The position numbers were made by a program, and so were the translations under genes. The notes under the pieces were generated by a model. That model did no database searches. It was not told the DNA's origin and saw only the letters and a list, made by a program, of their open reading frames with translations. From assembly GCA_032164245.1 (NCBI GenBank), contig JAVMKO010000001.1:251233644-251297643 (forward strand): a stretch of DNA of 64,000 nucleotides. Direction: 5' to 3'. The stretch is from Sternotherus odoratus. Lineage: Eukaryota > Chordata > Testudines > Kinosternidae. Below are positions 35,798 through 45,351 of this stretch, piece by piece; the first letter of the stretch is position 1, and the number at the start of each line of letters is the position of its first letter.

Positions 35798-37174
35798 ATG
35801 GAGCCCGCTGACACCACGGCTGCAGTAATGGCTGTTGTGAGGACCTCGATCTCGGTTGCTGAGTTCCTGCTGCACCGTCTGCAGAGGAGGAATGCGATCC
35901 GGGGAGAACTGCGCTTTCCGGAACCCGACGACAGTGAGGAGGAGATGGACAAGCACAGCGGGGACGACAGGGACACTGACGTGCACAGCGGGGACGACAG
36001 GGACACTGACGTGCACAGCGGGGACGACAGGGACACTGCCGTTTTTGCAAGTAGGGCGACTGACAATCTGTCAAGAATGGTGGCAATGGGGCAGGCTCAT
36101 GCCATCGAACGCCGATTCTGGGCCAGGGAAACAAGCACGGACTGGTGGGACCGCATAGTGCTGCGGGTCTGGGATGACTCCCAGTGGCTCAGAAACTTCC
36201 GCATGCGAAAGGGCACCTTCATGGAACTTTGTGACTTGCTGTCCCCGGCCCTCCAGCGCAGGAATACCAAAATGAGAGCGGCCCTTACAGTGGAGAAGCG
36301 AGTGGCGATAGCCCTCTGGAAGCTTGCAACGCCAGACAGCTACCGGTCAGTGGCGAATCAGTTTGGGGTGGGTAGGTCTACAGTGGGCTTTGCTGTGATG
36401 CAAGTAAGCAGGGCAATCGTCGAGCGGCTGCTACACCGGGTTATAAACCTCGGAAACCTGCAAACCACAATAGATGGCTTTGCCGCCATGGGATTCCCTA
36501 ACTGTGGTGGGGCTATAGATGGGACTCATATCCCTATCCTGGCACCGGACCACGAGGCCGCCGAGTACAGAAACCGGAAGGGATATTACTCAATGGTCAT
36601 GCAAGCAGTGGTTGACCACAAGGGACGTTTCACCGACCTGTACGTGGGGTGGCCGGGAAAGCTTCATGACGCTCGAGTGTTCAGGAACTCTAGGGTTTTT
36701 AGGCAGCTGCAGCAAGGCACTTTCTTCCCCGACCAGAAAATTTCCGTGGGGGGGGTCGAAATGCCGATCGTGATCATTGGGGACCCAGCCTACCCCCTAA
36801 TGCCCTGGCTTATGAAGCCCTACACAGGAGCCCTGGACAGGGGTCAGGAGCTGTTCAACTACAGGCTGAGCAAGTGCAGAATGGCCGTGGAGTGTGCATT
36901 TGGCCGCTTGAAAGGGAGATGGCGTTCCTTACTGATACGCTCAGACATCCGCGAGAGAAATATCCCCATTGTTATAGCTGCTTGCTCTGTGCTCCACAAT
37001 ATCTGTGAGAGCAAGGGGGAAACGTTTATGGCGGGCTGGGAGGCAGAGGCAAATTTACTTTCTGCTACTTATGAGCAGCCACACAGCAGGGAAAGTAAAA
37101 GAGCCCACCGTGAGGCCCTGCGCCTCAGGGACGCCTTGAAAGACAGTTTTATGAGTGCCCGAGATGGCGTTTGA
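35798..37174 (+). CDS. Harbinger DDE transposase (HARBI1-like), intact
   Basis: A 458-residue uninterrupted frame from ATG 35798 to TGA. N-terminus: charged region with three copies of a 10-residue DVHSGDDRDT-type repeat (about 51-80). Middle: WDDSQWLRNFRMRKGTFMEL, a helix-turn-helix-like VANQFGVGRSTV (about 186-197). Catalytic DDE_4 fold: D241 in GGAIDGTHI, D291 in GKLHDARVF, a conserved IIGDPAYPLMPW loop (about 326-337) and E365 in AVECAFGRLKGRW; then CSVLHNICE (about 396-404). Transposases of this family cut and paste the element by a DDE reaction and are known to need a MYB-like partner for nuclear entry and DNA binding. All catalytic residues are present, so activity is possible. Domesticated HARBI1 is the nearest host relative, but the surrounding termini show this is a transposon gene. 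Confidence 0.95.
   Translation: MEPADTTAAVMAVVRTSISVAEFLLHRLQRRNAIRGELRFPEPDDSEEEMDKHSGDDRDTDVHSGDDRDTDVHSGDDRDTAVFASRATDNLSRMVAMGQAHAIERRFWARETSTDWWDRIVLRVWDDSQWLRNFRMRKGTFMELCDLLSPALQRRNTKMRAALTVEKRVAIALWKLATPDSYRSVANQFGVGRSTVGFAVMQVSRAIVERLLHRVINLGNLQTTIDGFAAMGFPNCGGAIDGTHIPILAPDHEAAEYRNRKGYYSMVMQAVVDHKGRFTDLYVGWPGKLHDARVFRNSRVFRQLQQGTFFPDQKISVGGVEMPIVIIGDPAYPLMPWLMKPYTGALDRGQELFNYRLSKCRMAVECAFGRLKGRWRSLLIRSDIRERNIPIVIAACSVLHNICESKGETFMAGWEAEANLLSATYEQPHSRESKRAHREALRLRDALKDSFMSARDGV
35948..36040 (+). repeat. 30-bp in-frame triplication within the transposase
   Basis: CACAGCGGGGACGACAGGGA plus CACTGACGTG repeats three times (the third has GCC for GAC), adding ten residues per copy without breaking the frame. 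The fragment at 22878-23093 shows only one such acidic unit. Confidence 0.9.
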
Positions 37175-37275
37175 GAATCTGCTCCCTTGCTGTGCTCTAA
37201 GCCTGCTGCCCTTGTACCCTCTTTCCCTCCCCCCTCCCCATGCTTTCCCTCCTCCCTCCCCATGCTTGCAGAGGA

Positions 37276-37281
37276 AATAAA
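37276..37281 (+). terminator. Transposase poly(A) signal AATAAA
   Basis: About 100 bp after the transposase stop, in GGAAATAAAATC. Confidence 0.7.
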
Positions 37282-37307
37282 ATCACTGTTGGAAAAATCA
37301 TGGTTCC

Positions 37308-37313
37308 TTTATT
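37308..37313 (-). terminator. MYB-like gene poly(A) signal AATAAA (reverse)
   Basis: TTTATT on the + strand, 27 bp past the transposase signal and facing it; the two genes converge tail to tail. Confidence 0.55.
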
Positions 37314-38559
37314 GGTTCATCGGAAATACAAATGCAGGGGATCACTGTCCTGGTATCCTGGAGGGAAACCGGCAGTCGCAGTGGGGGAGGAGCGGGCAAA
37401 GGAGGGGGGGGAAGGGGGGAGAGGAGGGGTGGGCAAGACACAGCAGCTTTTACAAGTTTTCTGAGAAAGTCAGCCTGCTGCTGCTGCTGCTTCTGCTGGC
37501 TTGTGGGGTGGAGTGGAGCGGCCCACGGGCCTTGCCCCCCCGTGTTCTCACCCCGCGTCTGGGTGGGGAATCTATGGGAGTTGGGGAGGGGGGGAGGTGG
37601 TTACACAGGGGCTGCAGAGGTGGTCTTTGGGCATGCTGCAGCTCCACCAGAGATCGCAGCATGTCGCTCTGGTCCTCCATTATGCGGAGGAAAGCATCCA
37701 TGCGTCTTTCCTCACGTTCTACTCTCCTTTCTGCAGCGGCTTCCCTCCTTTGCTGCAGCGGCTTCCCTCTTTTCTGCAGCGGCTCTCCTTTCCTCTCTCT
37801 CTCGATTCCTTTCCTCTCTGTCTCGTTCCCTTGCCTGTATCATTTTTTCCCTCCAGTCCGTCTGGCGGGCTGCCTCAGCGCGCGAGTTCTCCAGGAGTTC
37901 AGTGAACATCTCATCGCGCGTTCGCGTTTTCTTTTTACGCTTTCTTTTCTGCGGTGCAGGGCGGGAGTTCAACTGTTGTTGTTCATCTGTGGGCAAGTGT
38001 GTGGGAAAAAAAAGGTTGAAAGTTATGAGACAGATACATTCAAGGTTAGGAGGCACTCGGACGGTACACAATGGGAGTAGTATGCTGTTTGCAACCTCAG
38101 TATTCAGAGGCCTGATATGATTTCTGTACAAGGTCATGTTCTACACCTAAAAGGAGAGGAGAGCTCACAGAAAAGTCAGAGCATCTCAGACACATATGCG
38201 TGCCTCAGCCCAAGACGGCTTCTGAAATCACCGTGCAGCCGGCCATGGTAAGTTAAAAGTGGCGCCTGCATACTGTAGAGCAACCCCGCCCCCTTCCCCC
38301 CACCGCGTGGCTGGCTCCCACTGAAACCGCAAACTGCAAAGCAAATGCCTAAGGGCTTAGGTCTTTTTGGGGCTCTTCAGACCGCGTGCAGACGGCTCAG
38401 ATTCCCTGCCAGCTAACGCTACGGGCTGGGGGGGGGGCGGGCGGCGGTCAGCGTTCGTGGGGGGGGGGCGGGTTCGGTTCGTCGGTCCTCAGCAGAAAAG
38501 AGTACTTTGCAGCTGGGACTCTTTATCTCCCGACTAATTGCAGTCCGTATCTCAAACAG

Positions 38560-38856
38560 GCAACCCTGAATGACATCACTTTGCTGAGAATTTCTCGGAG
38601 AGATAGGGAGCGCATGCTCCTTGAGTCCATGCAAAGTCCTGGTCCATACGCCGCAATGCTAGCCTGCTCAATGATACCAGAAAACCTACTACTTTCGTGG
38701 CGTGGGTTGGTGTCCTATCACGGGGGACCAGATAAGGCAGCTCTCCCCAGAAATCTGCTGCGCTGGATTCATCGCTACCTCCTGGATAGCTTCCTTGAAA
38801 TGTCCGCGGAGGACTTATGGTCAATCCCGGAGTATATTGACAAACTCTTTGAGTAG
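38560..38856 (+). CDS. Third Harbinger frame, BEN-domain-like, nested in MYB intron
   Basis: 98 codons from a CTCAAACAG acceptor-like site to TAG. The open frame extends upstream to an ATG at 38386, but that part is GC-rich low-complexity, so I take 38560 as the start of a conserved exon (the true start is unknown). Visible blocks: LNDITLLRIS, RDRERMLLESMQSPGPYAAM, a SMIPENLLLSWRG / VSYH segment, then predicted helices LLRWIHRYLLDSF and LWSIPEYIDKLF. The pattern of helix, G-x-VSYH, L-P, long helix, W, final helix resembles a BEN domain (DNA/protein-binding), judged by eye only. A decayed Harbinger at 42396-42632 encodes about one-third identical residues in the same place. AATAAA follows at 38937. 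It lies antisense within the MYB intron. Function unknown. Confidence 0.65.
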   Translation, partial: ATLNDITLLRISRRDRERMLLESMQSPGPYAAMLACSMIPENLLLSWRGLVSYHGGPDKAALPRNLLRWIHRYLLDSFLEMSAEDLWSIPEYIDKLFE

Positions 38857-38936
38857 AAATTGACCAGCAATGAAAGCACGCTAAGTCCTTAGGGCAAGTT
38901 ACTTAGGGCAAGCATTAATGCCTTAGGGCAAGCATT

Positions 38937-38942
38937 AATAAA
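38937..38942 (+). terminator. Poly(A) signal for the third Harbinger frame
   Basis: AATAAA 81 bp after the TAG stop and before the opposing MYB exon begins (38997). It supports a separate plus-strand transcript. Confidence 0.6.
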
Positions 38943-39973
38943 TACTTCCTTTACAAAATCACGCGTCATGTAATCCCTTAAAAAAGAAACACTTACCCCC
39001 CTGGGAGGCTTGGGAGGGTACTGGCTCCAGGGTGACAAACAGCTCCTGGCTCTCTGGGTACAAGGGTTCTCCGCTGGGCTCCTGCTGCTCCGTGAGATTT
39101 TCTTCTTCATGCTCGTCCTCCTCGGAATCAGTCTCCTCCCTGACGATGATCCCATCGGTGGAGTCCACGCACACCGGCGCGATGGTGGTGGGGGCGCCCC
39201 CCATTATGGCATTTAGTTCATTGTAGAACCTGCATGTCCGTGGCGCGCCCCCTGATCGTCCGTTTGCCTCCTTGGCTTTCTGGAAAGATTGCCGCAGCTC
39301 CTTAATTTTCACGCGGCACTGTGTGGTGTCCCTGTTGTGGCCCCTTTCCAGCATGGCCTTGGAGACTCTTCCGTAGGTGTTGGCATTCCGTTTGTTGTTG
39401 CGGAGTTCCAACATCACGGATTCCTCTCCCCAGATAGCGATGAGATCCAGCACCTCACGAGTGGACCATGCTGGAGCTCTTCTCCTCTGGCTGGTCTCCA
39501 GGGTAGATGAGCTCAGCATGGATTCCTGTGATGCTGAGCTCTGCATGGCGGCTAGTGCTGCTGATTGCTCTGAATGGCGACTGATCAGTTCAGGTGAGCT
39601 GGCCACGCTGACCAAACAGGAAATGGCATTCAAATGTTCCCGGGTCTTATCTACCTGGCCAGAGCAGCGAGTTCAGAGTGCAGTGCAGAGCGGTCACAGT
39701 GGAGCAGTAGTGAGGCAGTCCAGAGCGGTCAGAATGGAGCATTGTGGGACAGCCTCTGGAGGCTATTAATGTCGGGTTCCGTCTTCACTAGCCCACGGTC
39801 GAGCTTGGAACGTCGAGATTAGCCTTATGCCACTGGTTAGGCTGGAGTGCCAAGATCGATCTTTAAGGCCCTTTACATCGACGTTAAGGGCATGTATGTG
39901 AAGACAGGTACACGTTTACTTCGACCTAACGTCATTAAGGTCGAATTAAAGTGGTAGTGAAGACATGCCCTTT

Positions 39974-40745
39974 ATTAGATTGGCACTATTCCTTGTATTT
40001 TGTGTGTGGCTTTTTTATAGGATTTGTTCCTTTTATAACTGCCATTTTGCACTCCTCATTCCACCACAGAGGTTTTTAGTTCTGGGGTACTTCAGTAACC
40101 TAGTTTGGCTACAGCAGCTGCTGCTATTAATCCCTTTGTTACATTATCACTGAAATTTTGTCATCGCTCAATGATTATTCACAAATTCAGTACATTTACT
40201 TGTAAATAGCTCCCACTTAGCTTTCTTAAACTTAGAAGTGGGTAATTTCCCATTACAGTACCTTCAACCTTACCTTGAGCAATGGGCATAGGGAAATGAT
40301 TGGTCCCCATTCCTTCTTCCTTATATATTTTCCAGTTGCAGTTACTTTCAGTAACTTCTGTTATAATTCCCAGGTCTAGGCAGGAAAAACTACCATCTGC
40401 TGCATTTAAATCTAGTTGAGATGTAGTTGTTTAAAACCAATGAACTCTAAGCATGCACTATTTATCAGTTATCTGACTTCCTCACAATTTATTATGACTA
40501 TTTAGGTCACCACATGTAGTATATGGTCTTTTAGCATTCTCCACTGTTCCTTGCAGCTCTGAACTTTCTAATTTCCCACAAAGGTTATAGATACTATAAA
40601 CCCTTAAAGATTTATTACTTTTCTGCAGTGTGACCTCAACAGCATTATAGTTTAGGCTTAATTCTTCATTCCCTACTGCAATGTAGGGTGTTCTTTCCCT
40701 TATGGAAGTACAAACTCCTCCTTTTCCTAGTTTTCAGTCTTGCCT
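39974..40745 (-). pseudogene. Decayed LINE, endonuclease part (split by Harbinger)
   Basis: Minus strand translation, across stops, gives GGVCTSIRERTPYIAVGNEE, YSIYNLCGKLESSELQGTVE, a CGDLNSHNKL motif and TNHFPMPIA, i.e. the apurinic-type endonuclease domain of a non-LTR retrotransposon. Its 3' end (KSHTQNTRNSANLIK) runs straight into the sequence at 35435 once the Harbinger element is removed. Confidence 0.7.
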
Positions 40746-40822
40746 AAAGGCAATATACCCTGGAATTTTAAAAGCAAGCTTTTCAACCAATCATGTTTCC
40801 TGGACATAGGCGCCGACTCCAC

Positions 40823-41344
40823 GTGCTGGTGGGTCACCGGGAACACTTTACCAACATCAATGTGGGCTGATCAGGGAAGGAGCACGACGAGCACATCTTC
40901 AAGAACGCAGGCCTGTACAGAAAGCTGCAAACAGGGACTTTCTTTCCAGACTGGGGATGTTGAAATGCCAGTAGTGATCCTGGGAGACCCAGCCCACCCC
41001 TTATTCCCTTGGCTCATAAAACCGTACACCAGCCACCTCGAGAGCAGCAAGGAGAGCTTCGACTCCAGGCTCAGGAGATGCAGAATGACAGTTGAATGTG
41101 TCAATGGTTTGGCTGTTTGAAAGGCTGCTGACACTGTCTACTCATGAGATTAGACCTCAGTGGGAAAAAAATATCCCAATGGTGTGTGCTTCATAATACC
41201 TGTGAAGCAAAGGGGGTGGCAGAGGTGCAATGGTTGTCTGCTGATTTTGAGCAGCCCAATACAAGGGCGATAAGGAGAACTCAGTGCAGAGCTATTCAGT
41301 TCATGGAGGCTTTGAAAGACCATTTCAACAGTGAGCCACAATAA
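40823..41344 (+). pseudogene. Harbinger transposase C-terminal remnant
   Basis: Encodes, with frameshifts, FTNINVG, GLYRKLQTGTFF, VEMPVVILGDPAHPLFPWLI, RLRRCRMTVECVNG, then LHNTCEAKG and EALKDHFNS, matching residues about 277-450 of the intact transposase. The first catalytic Asp region is gone. Confidence 0.85.
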
Positions 41345-41852
41345 TGTGTGTTGATGCAGTGTGCTGTACCTTGCACTGCTGTTTTGCACCCCAGGGTGAA
41401 CCTTGCAATGAGTGCTGTGTGCAGTATTCTAACATTGCAAATGCTGTGTGCAGTATTCTAACATTGCAAATTATCTGTCAGTGATGTCAGCTCCAGCCAG
41501 GGTATGTTGTGAACTAATGAGGATGAATTAAGTTTCCATAAATAGACTTTTATTCCAAACCCATGCAAACAGACACACTCATAACTGAATACAACTTAAT
41601 AAGTAAAGGGGAAAGAGCTTTTGAAGGGCAAAGAACAGTCATTTCCATTTCACAAACACATACACCAACCATGTCTCTCACAGGTCAGTGTATTTGTAGC
41701 TGTGATTGCCGGTACTCTTCCCTGAGATGGTGGAAGGGGTAGTGTGGTGGCCCCAGATACCATGAGGAAGTTGGAGGGTGTAGGGACATCCTGGAATGCT
41801 GTTCTCTATGGGGTGCAGAGGGAGGCTAGCATGGGACTGTTAAACCAGAAGG

Positions 41853-42155
41853 TTAACAAGAGGCTGCAGCATCTCTGTTTGCTGCTTGAGACACACTAGC
41901 ATCTCCTGCACATTCATCTTCTTTTCCTGTGCCTTCTTCTCTCCACTCTATCCTTGGCCATGCTGTCTGTAAAGGCAATTCTTCAAGCCCTAAGCGCCAG
42001 AGGCTTGAAGGATCTCTTGGAACATGCCAACCCACTTCCTCCTCCTTCTCTTCATTATCTGGCTGAGCCGCTCCACTGGCGTGGATGGAGAGACCCTCAA
42101 GGCCACATTTCCAGCTGCCAAAGGTACAGTGCACAGAGGTACTATGTGAATGCAT
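41853..42155 (-). pseudogene. MYB-like exon 2 remnant
   Basis: Minus-strand frames give EKKMNVQEMLVCLKQQTEML, matching the MDAFLRIMEDQSDMLRS segment of the 35-kb element, but the frame changes along the sequence. Confidence 0.6.
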
Positions 42156-42395
42156 TCACAAGATAAATGGAAACTTGGTACATTGAACTCACTCCTCTTG
42201 ATCTACACTAGTTACAAATGTTATATTCTCACTTCTTCTTGGGATTGATGGAGCATGGGGGCACTCCCAGCCATGGTGAGTATGGGCCGGAGAGAATGCG
42301 GGGTGAGTTGAGACAATAAGTTGGTGAATAGTTCACTGGCATTAGTATATGGGGATAGGACAATTGAAACTGAATACTGGCACCCTTTTCCACAG

Positions 42396-42632
42396 GCCGT
42401 GGTTATCTTAGCAGATATCTCATTCCTGGGAGTAACAGGGGCTGAAAGGGAGAAGATCCTGCATGTGTCTGGCTGCAGATCAGGTCCGTATGCGGGTAGC
42501 CTGTGTGCTGCAATGGTGCCTGATGAAGTAATTGCTGAGTGGCATGGGAAAGTGTCCTACCATGAAGAAAGAAATAAGCCCCCCCTTCCCCCCCAAAGCG
42601 TTTGGCAGAGAATTGCAGGTTACATCCAGTAA
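42396..42632 (+). pseudogene. BEN-like third frame, older copy
   Basis: After a CTTTTCCACAG acceptor-like site the frame gives LADISFLGVTGAEREKILHV, SGPYAGSLCAAMVPDEVIAE, WHGKVSYHEE and RIAGYIQ, then TAA where the 38560 copy continues with DSF. It is collinear with that copy with about one-third identity over roughly 75 residues; past the stop, SFLK still matches SFLE. The frame is open although neighbouring genes are scrambled. Confidence 0.65.
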
Positions 42633-42980
42633 AGTTTCCTCAAGGTATTTCCTGGAGGATTCACATTTCTGCAAGACCCCTCTCTGCCTAACTGTACAGG
42701 GGACCGAGAAGCAGATAGCAACTACCTTTATTTGGTTATTTCACTACCCCTTCTGCCATGATTCAAAAAGAGTAAATGAACAGACGTGTCCCTGAAATAT
42801 CAAAGCAAATTGCTTACTTACGAGAGGTTCCTTCTCCTGTATGAAGGGACTGTAGGGACTGACTCGATTGCTCTGAAGTCAAAAACAGGTCCTGGCTCGC
42901 TGCGCCACTGGATCCCTGGTTCCTGTCCCCATACTCCTCCTCCTCCTCTTCTTCCTTGTCCAACACCTCTTCCTGACTGT

Positions 42981-43380
42981 TCACTCGGGGGACCTATGAC
43001 TCTGGCTCCTTTGAAGTATCCACAAGGCATTTGGGGGGGGTGGTAGGGTCTCCGCCCCAGATGACATGTAGCTCTTTGATGTCTGCAGCTCAACACCAGT
43101 GAGACTGTTAGCCTCCTTTGGATTCTGGTATACCTGACGCAGCTGCTTGGCTTTCATGCAGCACTGCTGCACATCCCTCTTGCAGCCCTTCTCCCTCATG
43201 CCCCGAGCAATCTGCTGGTAGATGTCGATGTTTCCATGACCGGTTCAGAGTTGTGCCTGCACAGCATCTGCTCCGCACAGACTCAGAGGATCTACTTCCT
43301 TGTATGTACTCGAGGCAGGAGAGCATCTGAAGCATGGAACAGTTGCTAGATGAGCTCTCCACCATGATCACGCAGGACAT
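42981..43380 (-). pseudogene. MYB-like exon 1 remnant
   Basis: Minus strand encodes MREKGCKRDVQQCCMKAKQL and RQVYQNPKEAN, aligned to the RGHNRDTTQCRVKIKELRQS segment of the trihelix domain; frames are broken. Confidence 0.75.
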
Positions 43381-43522
43381 GGAATTTCAAAAATTTGCAG
43401 GGATTTAGAGGGAAGAGGTGATTACCTGTGTAGCTGGCCAACGGGCAGCAAAGTTCAAAATGGTGACCAGAGTGGTCCCAGTGGGGCATTGTGGAATACC
43501 TCCCGGAGGCCACTGTGAAGAG

Positions 43523-44468
43523 CTACAAAAGGATCTCTCAAAACTGAGTGACTGGGCAACAAAATGGCAGATGAAATTTAATTTTGATAAATGAAAAGTA
43601 ATGCACATTGGAAAGCATAAACCCAAATATACATATAAAATGATGGGGTCTAAATTAGCTGTTACCTTTCAAGAAAGATCTTGGAGTCATTGTGGATAGT
43701 TCTCTGAAAACATCCACACAATGTGCAGCAGCAGTCAAAAAAGCAAACAATGCTGGGATTAATTAAGGAAGGGATAGATAATAGGACATAAAAGATCATG
43801 TTGCCTCTATATGAATCCATGGTACGCCCACATCTTGAATACTCTGTGCAGATGTGGTCTCCCCATCACAAAAAAGATATATTGATATTGGAAAAGGTTC
43901 CAAAAAGGACAACAAAAATGATTAGGGGTGTGGTACAGCTTCCATACGAGGAGAGATTAATAAAACTGGGACTTTTCAGCTTGGAAAAGAGATAGCAAAG
44001 GGAAGATATGATTGAGGTCTATAAAATCATAACTGGTGTAGAGGAAGTAAAAAAGTGTTGTTTAGTACTTCTCATAACACAAGAACTACGAGTCACCAAA
44101 TGAAATTAATAGGCAGCAGGTTTAAAACAAATAAAAGGAAGTATTTCTTCACACAATGCACAGTCAATCTGTGGAACTCCTTGCCAGAGGATGTTGTGAA
44201 GTCCAAGACCATAACAGGGTTAAAAAAATAACTGGATAAATTCATGAAGGACAGATCCATCAATGGCTATTAGTTAGGATGGGCAGGAATAGTGTCCCTA
44301 GCCTCTGTTTGCCAGAAGCTGGAAATGAGCAACAGGAGATAGATCACTTGATGATGACCTGTTCTGTTCACTCCCTCTGGGGCACCTGGCACTGGCCATT
44401 TTCGGAAGAGAGGATACTGGGCTAGATGGACCTTTGGTCTGACCCAGTAGGGCCATTCTTATGTTCTA
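43523..44468 (+). mobile_element. CR1 LINE, reverse transcriptase C-terminus and 3' UTR
   Basis: Contains, with stops, LPLYESMVRPHLEYSVQMWS, PYEERLIKLGLFSLEKR and MIEVYKI, the end of the CR1 ORF2. The 3' UTR has GGGCTAGATGGACCTTTGGT and ends CCATTCTTATGTTCT. 5'-truncated, typical of CR1. Confidence 0.92.
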
Positions 44469-44649
44469 TGGTCCCAAAACAGTAACAATTTTATTACATG
44501 GTTGTTACAGTAATTTTAAGCATGTGAGAAGTCTAGTGTGTGTTTCTCTCCTTTTCCACTCCCTATCCCACTATTCACTGCAACATGTAGTGCTCCTCCC
44601 TCACCAGCATTTCCAGCTCCTGCTCCCCTTCCCATCTGTAGAAGCCATT

Positions 44650-44792
44650 AACATATAAGTTGCTATTTTCTGTCTCCTGCCCTATGCTGCTGCATACAAA
44701 CATCACAGGCAGCAGATTACTGGAGGCTGCATGCTACCTCGGTTATGTAGCCTGAGAGCCCACAAGCACTGCGTTGGGGACCACTGCCCTAC
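44650..44792. mobile_element. hAT-type element end
   Basis: The right end GCGTTGGGGACCACTGCCC is the inverse of a common hAT terminus. Left boundary not defined. Confidence 0.4.
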
Positions 44793-44979
44793 ACTCAACT
44801 ACTGAATGTATCCCCCAACACTATGCCACACTTGTAAAATCTAACAACCATATCATAACCTTTTCCAATTCCTTCACATTTGCACAAGATACCTCCTAAA
44901 CCTATATTTCTCCTACTCATCATTAAATTCACACACTGCTCTCATATCTCACCTCAGTACTGAGAATACCCATGGCAAG

Positions 44980-45351
44980 CATATGCGCCAACTTTCCCCA
45001 GCACAGATGGGTGCTCGTGCCCCCCCAGCCCAGCCCCAACTCCACCCCTTCCCTGCCCCTATTGGACCACTTCCCCAAATCCCCGCCATGGCCCCACCTC
45101 CTCCCCTGAGCGCGCCATGTTCCCCCCTACTTCCCCCGTCCTCCCAGCCACATGAAACAGATGTTTCATGGTGCAAGAGCTGGGAAGGAAGGGGGAGAAG
45201 CAGGACGGGCTGGTGCACTCAGGGGAGGAGGTGGAGTGGAGGTGAGTTGGGATGGGGGTGGGGCAGGGAGCTGCCAGTGGGTGCAGAGCATCCACCAATT
45301 TTCCCCCATGGGTGCTCCAGCCCCAGAGCACCCACGGACTCGGTACCTACG
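44980..45351. mobile_element. Non-autonomous DNA element, hAT-like
   Basis: Left CATATGCGCCAACT and right inverse CGTAGGTACCGAGT are degenerate inverted ends; GGGTGCTCCAGCCCCAGAGC precedes the right end. No perfect TSD. The 176-residue frame at 44983-45513 is low-complexity. Confidence 0.5.

Larger units (their letters stand above)
37450..39633 (-). pseudogene. Harbinger MYB/trihelix-like partner gene, one frameshift
   Basis: Minus strand, two exons. Exon 1 (39633 down to 38997; the likely start may be the internal Met at 39546) encodes a MYB/SANT-like domain at residues about 51-146: APAWSTREVLDLIAIWGEE, RNANTYGRVSKAMLERGH, QCRVKIKELRQSFQKAKEAN and FYNELNAIMGG, then an acidic tail. A GTAAGT donor (38996) and a CCCACAG acceptor (37988-37987) splice in frame (G plus AT gives Asp) to exon 2, a basic KRKRKKK stretch and an Arg/Glu coiled coil. 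In a 21-bp repeat near 37752 one copy has an extra base, which shifts the frame to a stop at 37712; the old C-terminus (MDAFLRIMEDQSDMLRSLVE) persists in the other frame to 37450. The product would be truncated after the coiled coil. In related elements this protein binds the termini and imports the transposase. Confidence 0.85.
35439..39970 (+). mobile_element. Harbinger transposon, near-complete, 4.5 kb
   Basis: Terminal inverted repeats GGGTATGTCTTCACTAC (left) and the inverse of GGGCATGTCTTCACTAC (right), 16 of 17 matching, flanked by TTT at 35436-35438 and 39971-39973. Gene order: transposase (+, 35798-37174), MYB-like gene (-, exon 2 37712-37986, exon 1 38997-39633), and a third frame (+, 38560-38856) inside the MYB intron. 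The left subterminal region (35600-35790) has three imperfect copies of a GCACTGTGGGTAGGCAT plus CGCGCCCTTTCTCCGC unit. It lies inside an older LINE, which dates it as the younger element. Confidence 0.92.
40820..43520 (+). mobile_element. Second, older Harbinger copy, truncated and decayed
   Basis: Same layout as the element at 35439: transposase remnant (+), MYB exon 2 remnant (-, about 41850-42110), third frame (+, 42396-42632), MYB exon 1 remnant (-, about 42980-43380). No terminal repeats; the left side joins a 16-bp hAT-type end (CATAGGCGCCGACTCC, 40805-40820) and the right side abuts a CR1 element. It is much more diverged than the 35-kb copy. Confidence 0.85.

Noticed and set aside
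37187..38120. Plus-strand frames of 262-297 residues
   Set aside because: They are antisense shadows of MYB-like exon 2 and its intron; the minus strand has the conserved coiled coil and splice sites.
38386..38559. Upstream extension of the BEN-like frame to an ATG
   Set aside because: The extension is Gly-rich from G tracts, has no counterpart in the second copy, and an acceptor-like CAG precedes 38560; kept only as a possible alternative start.
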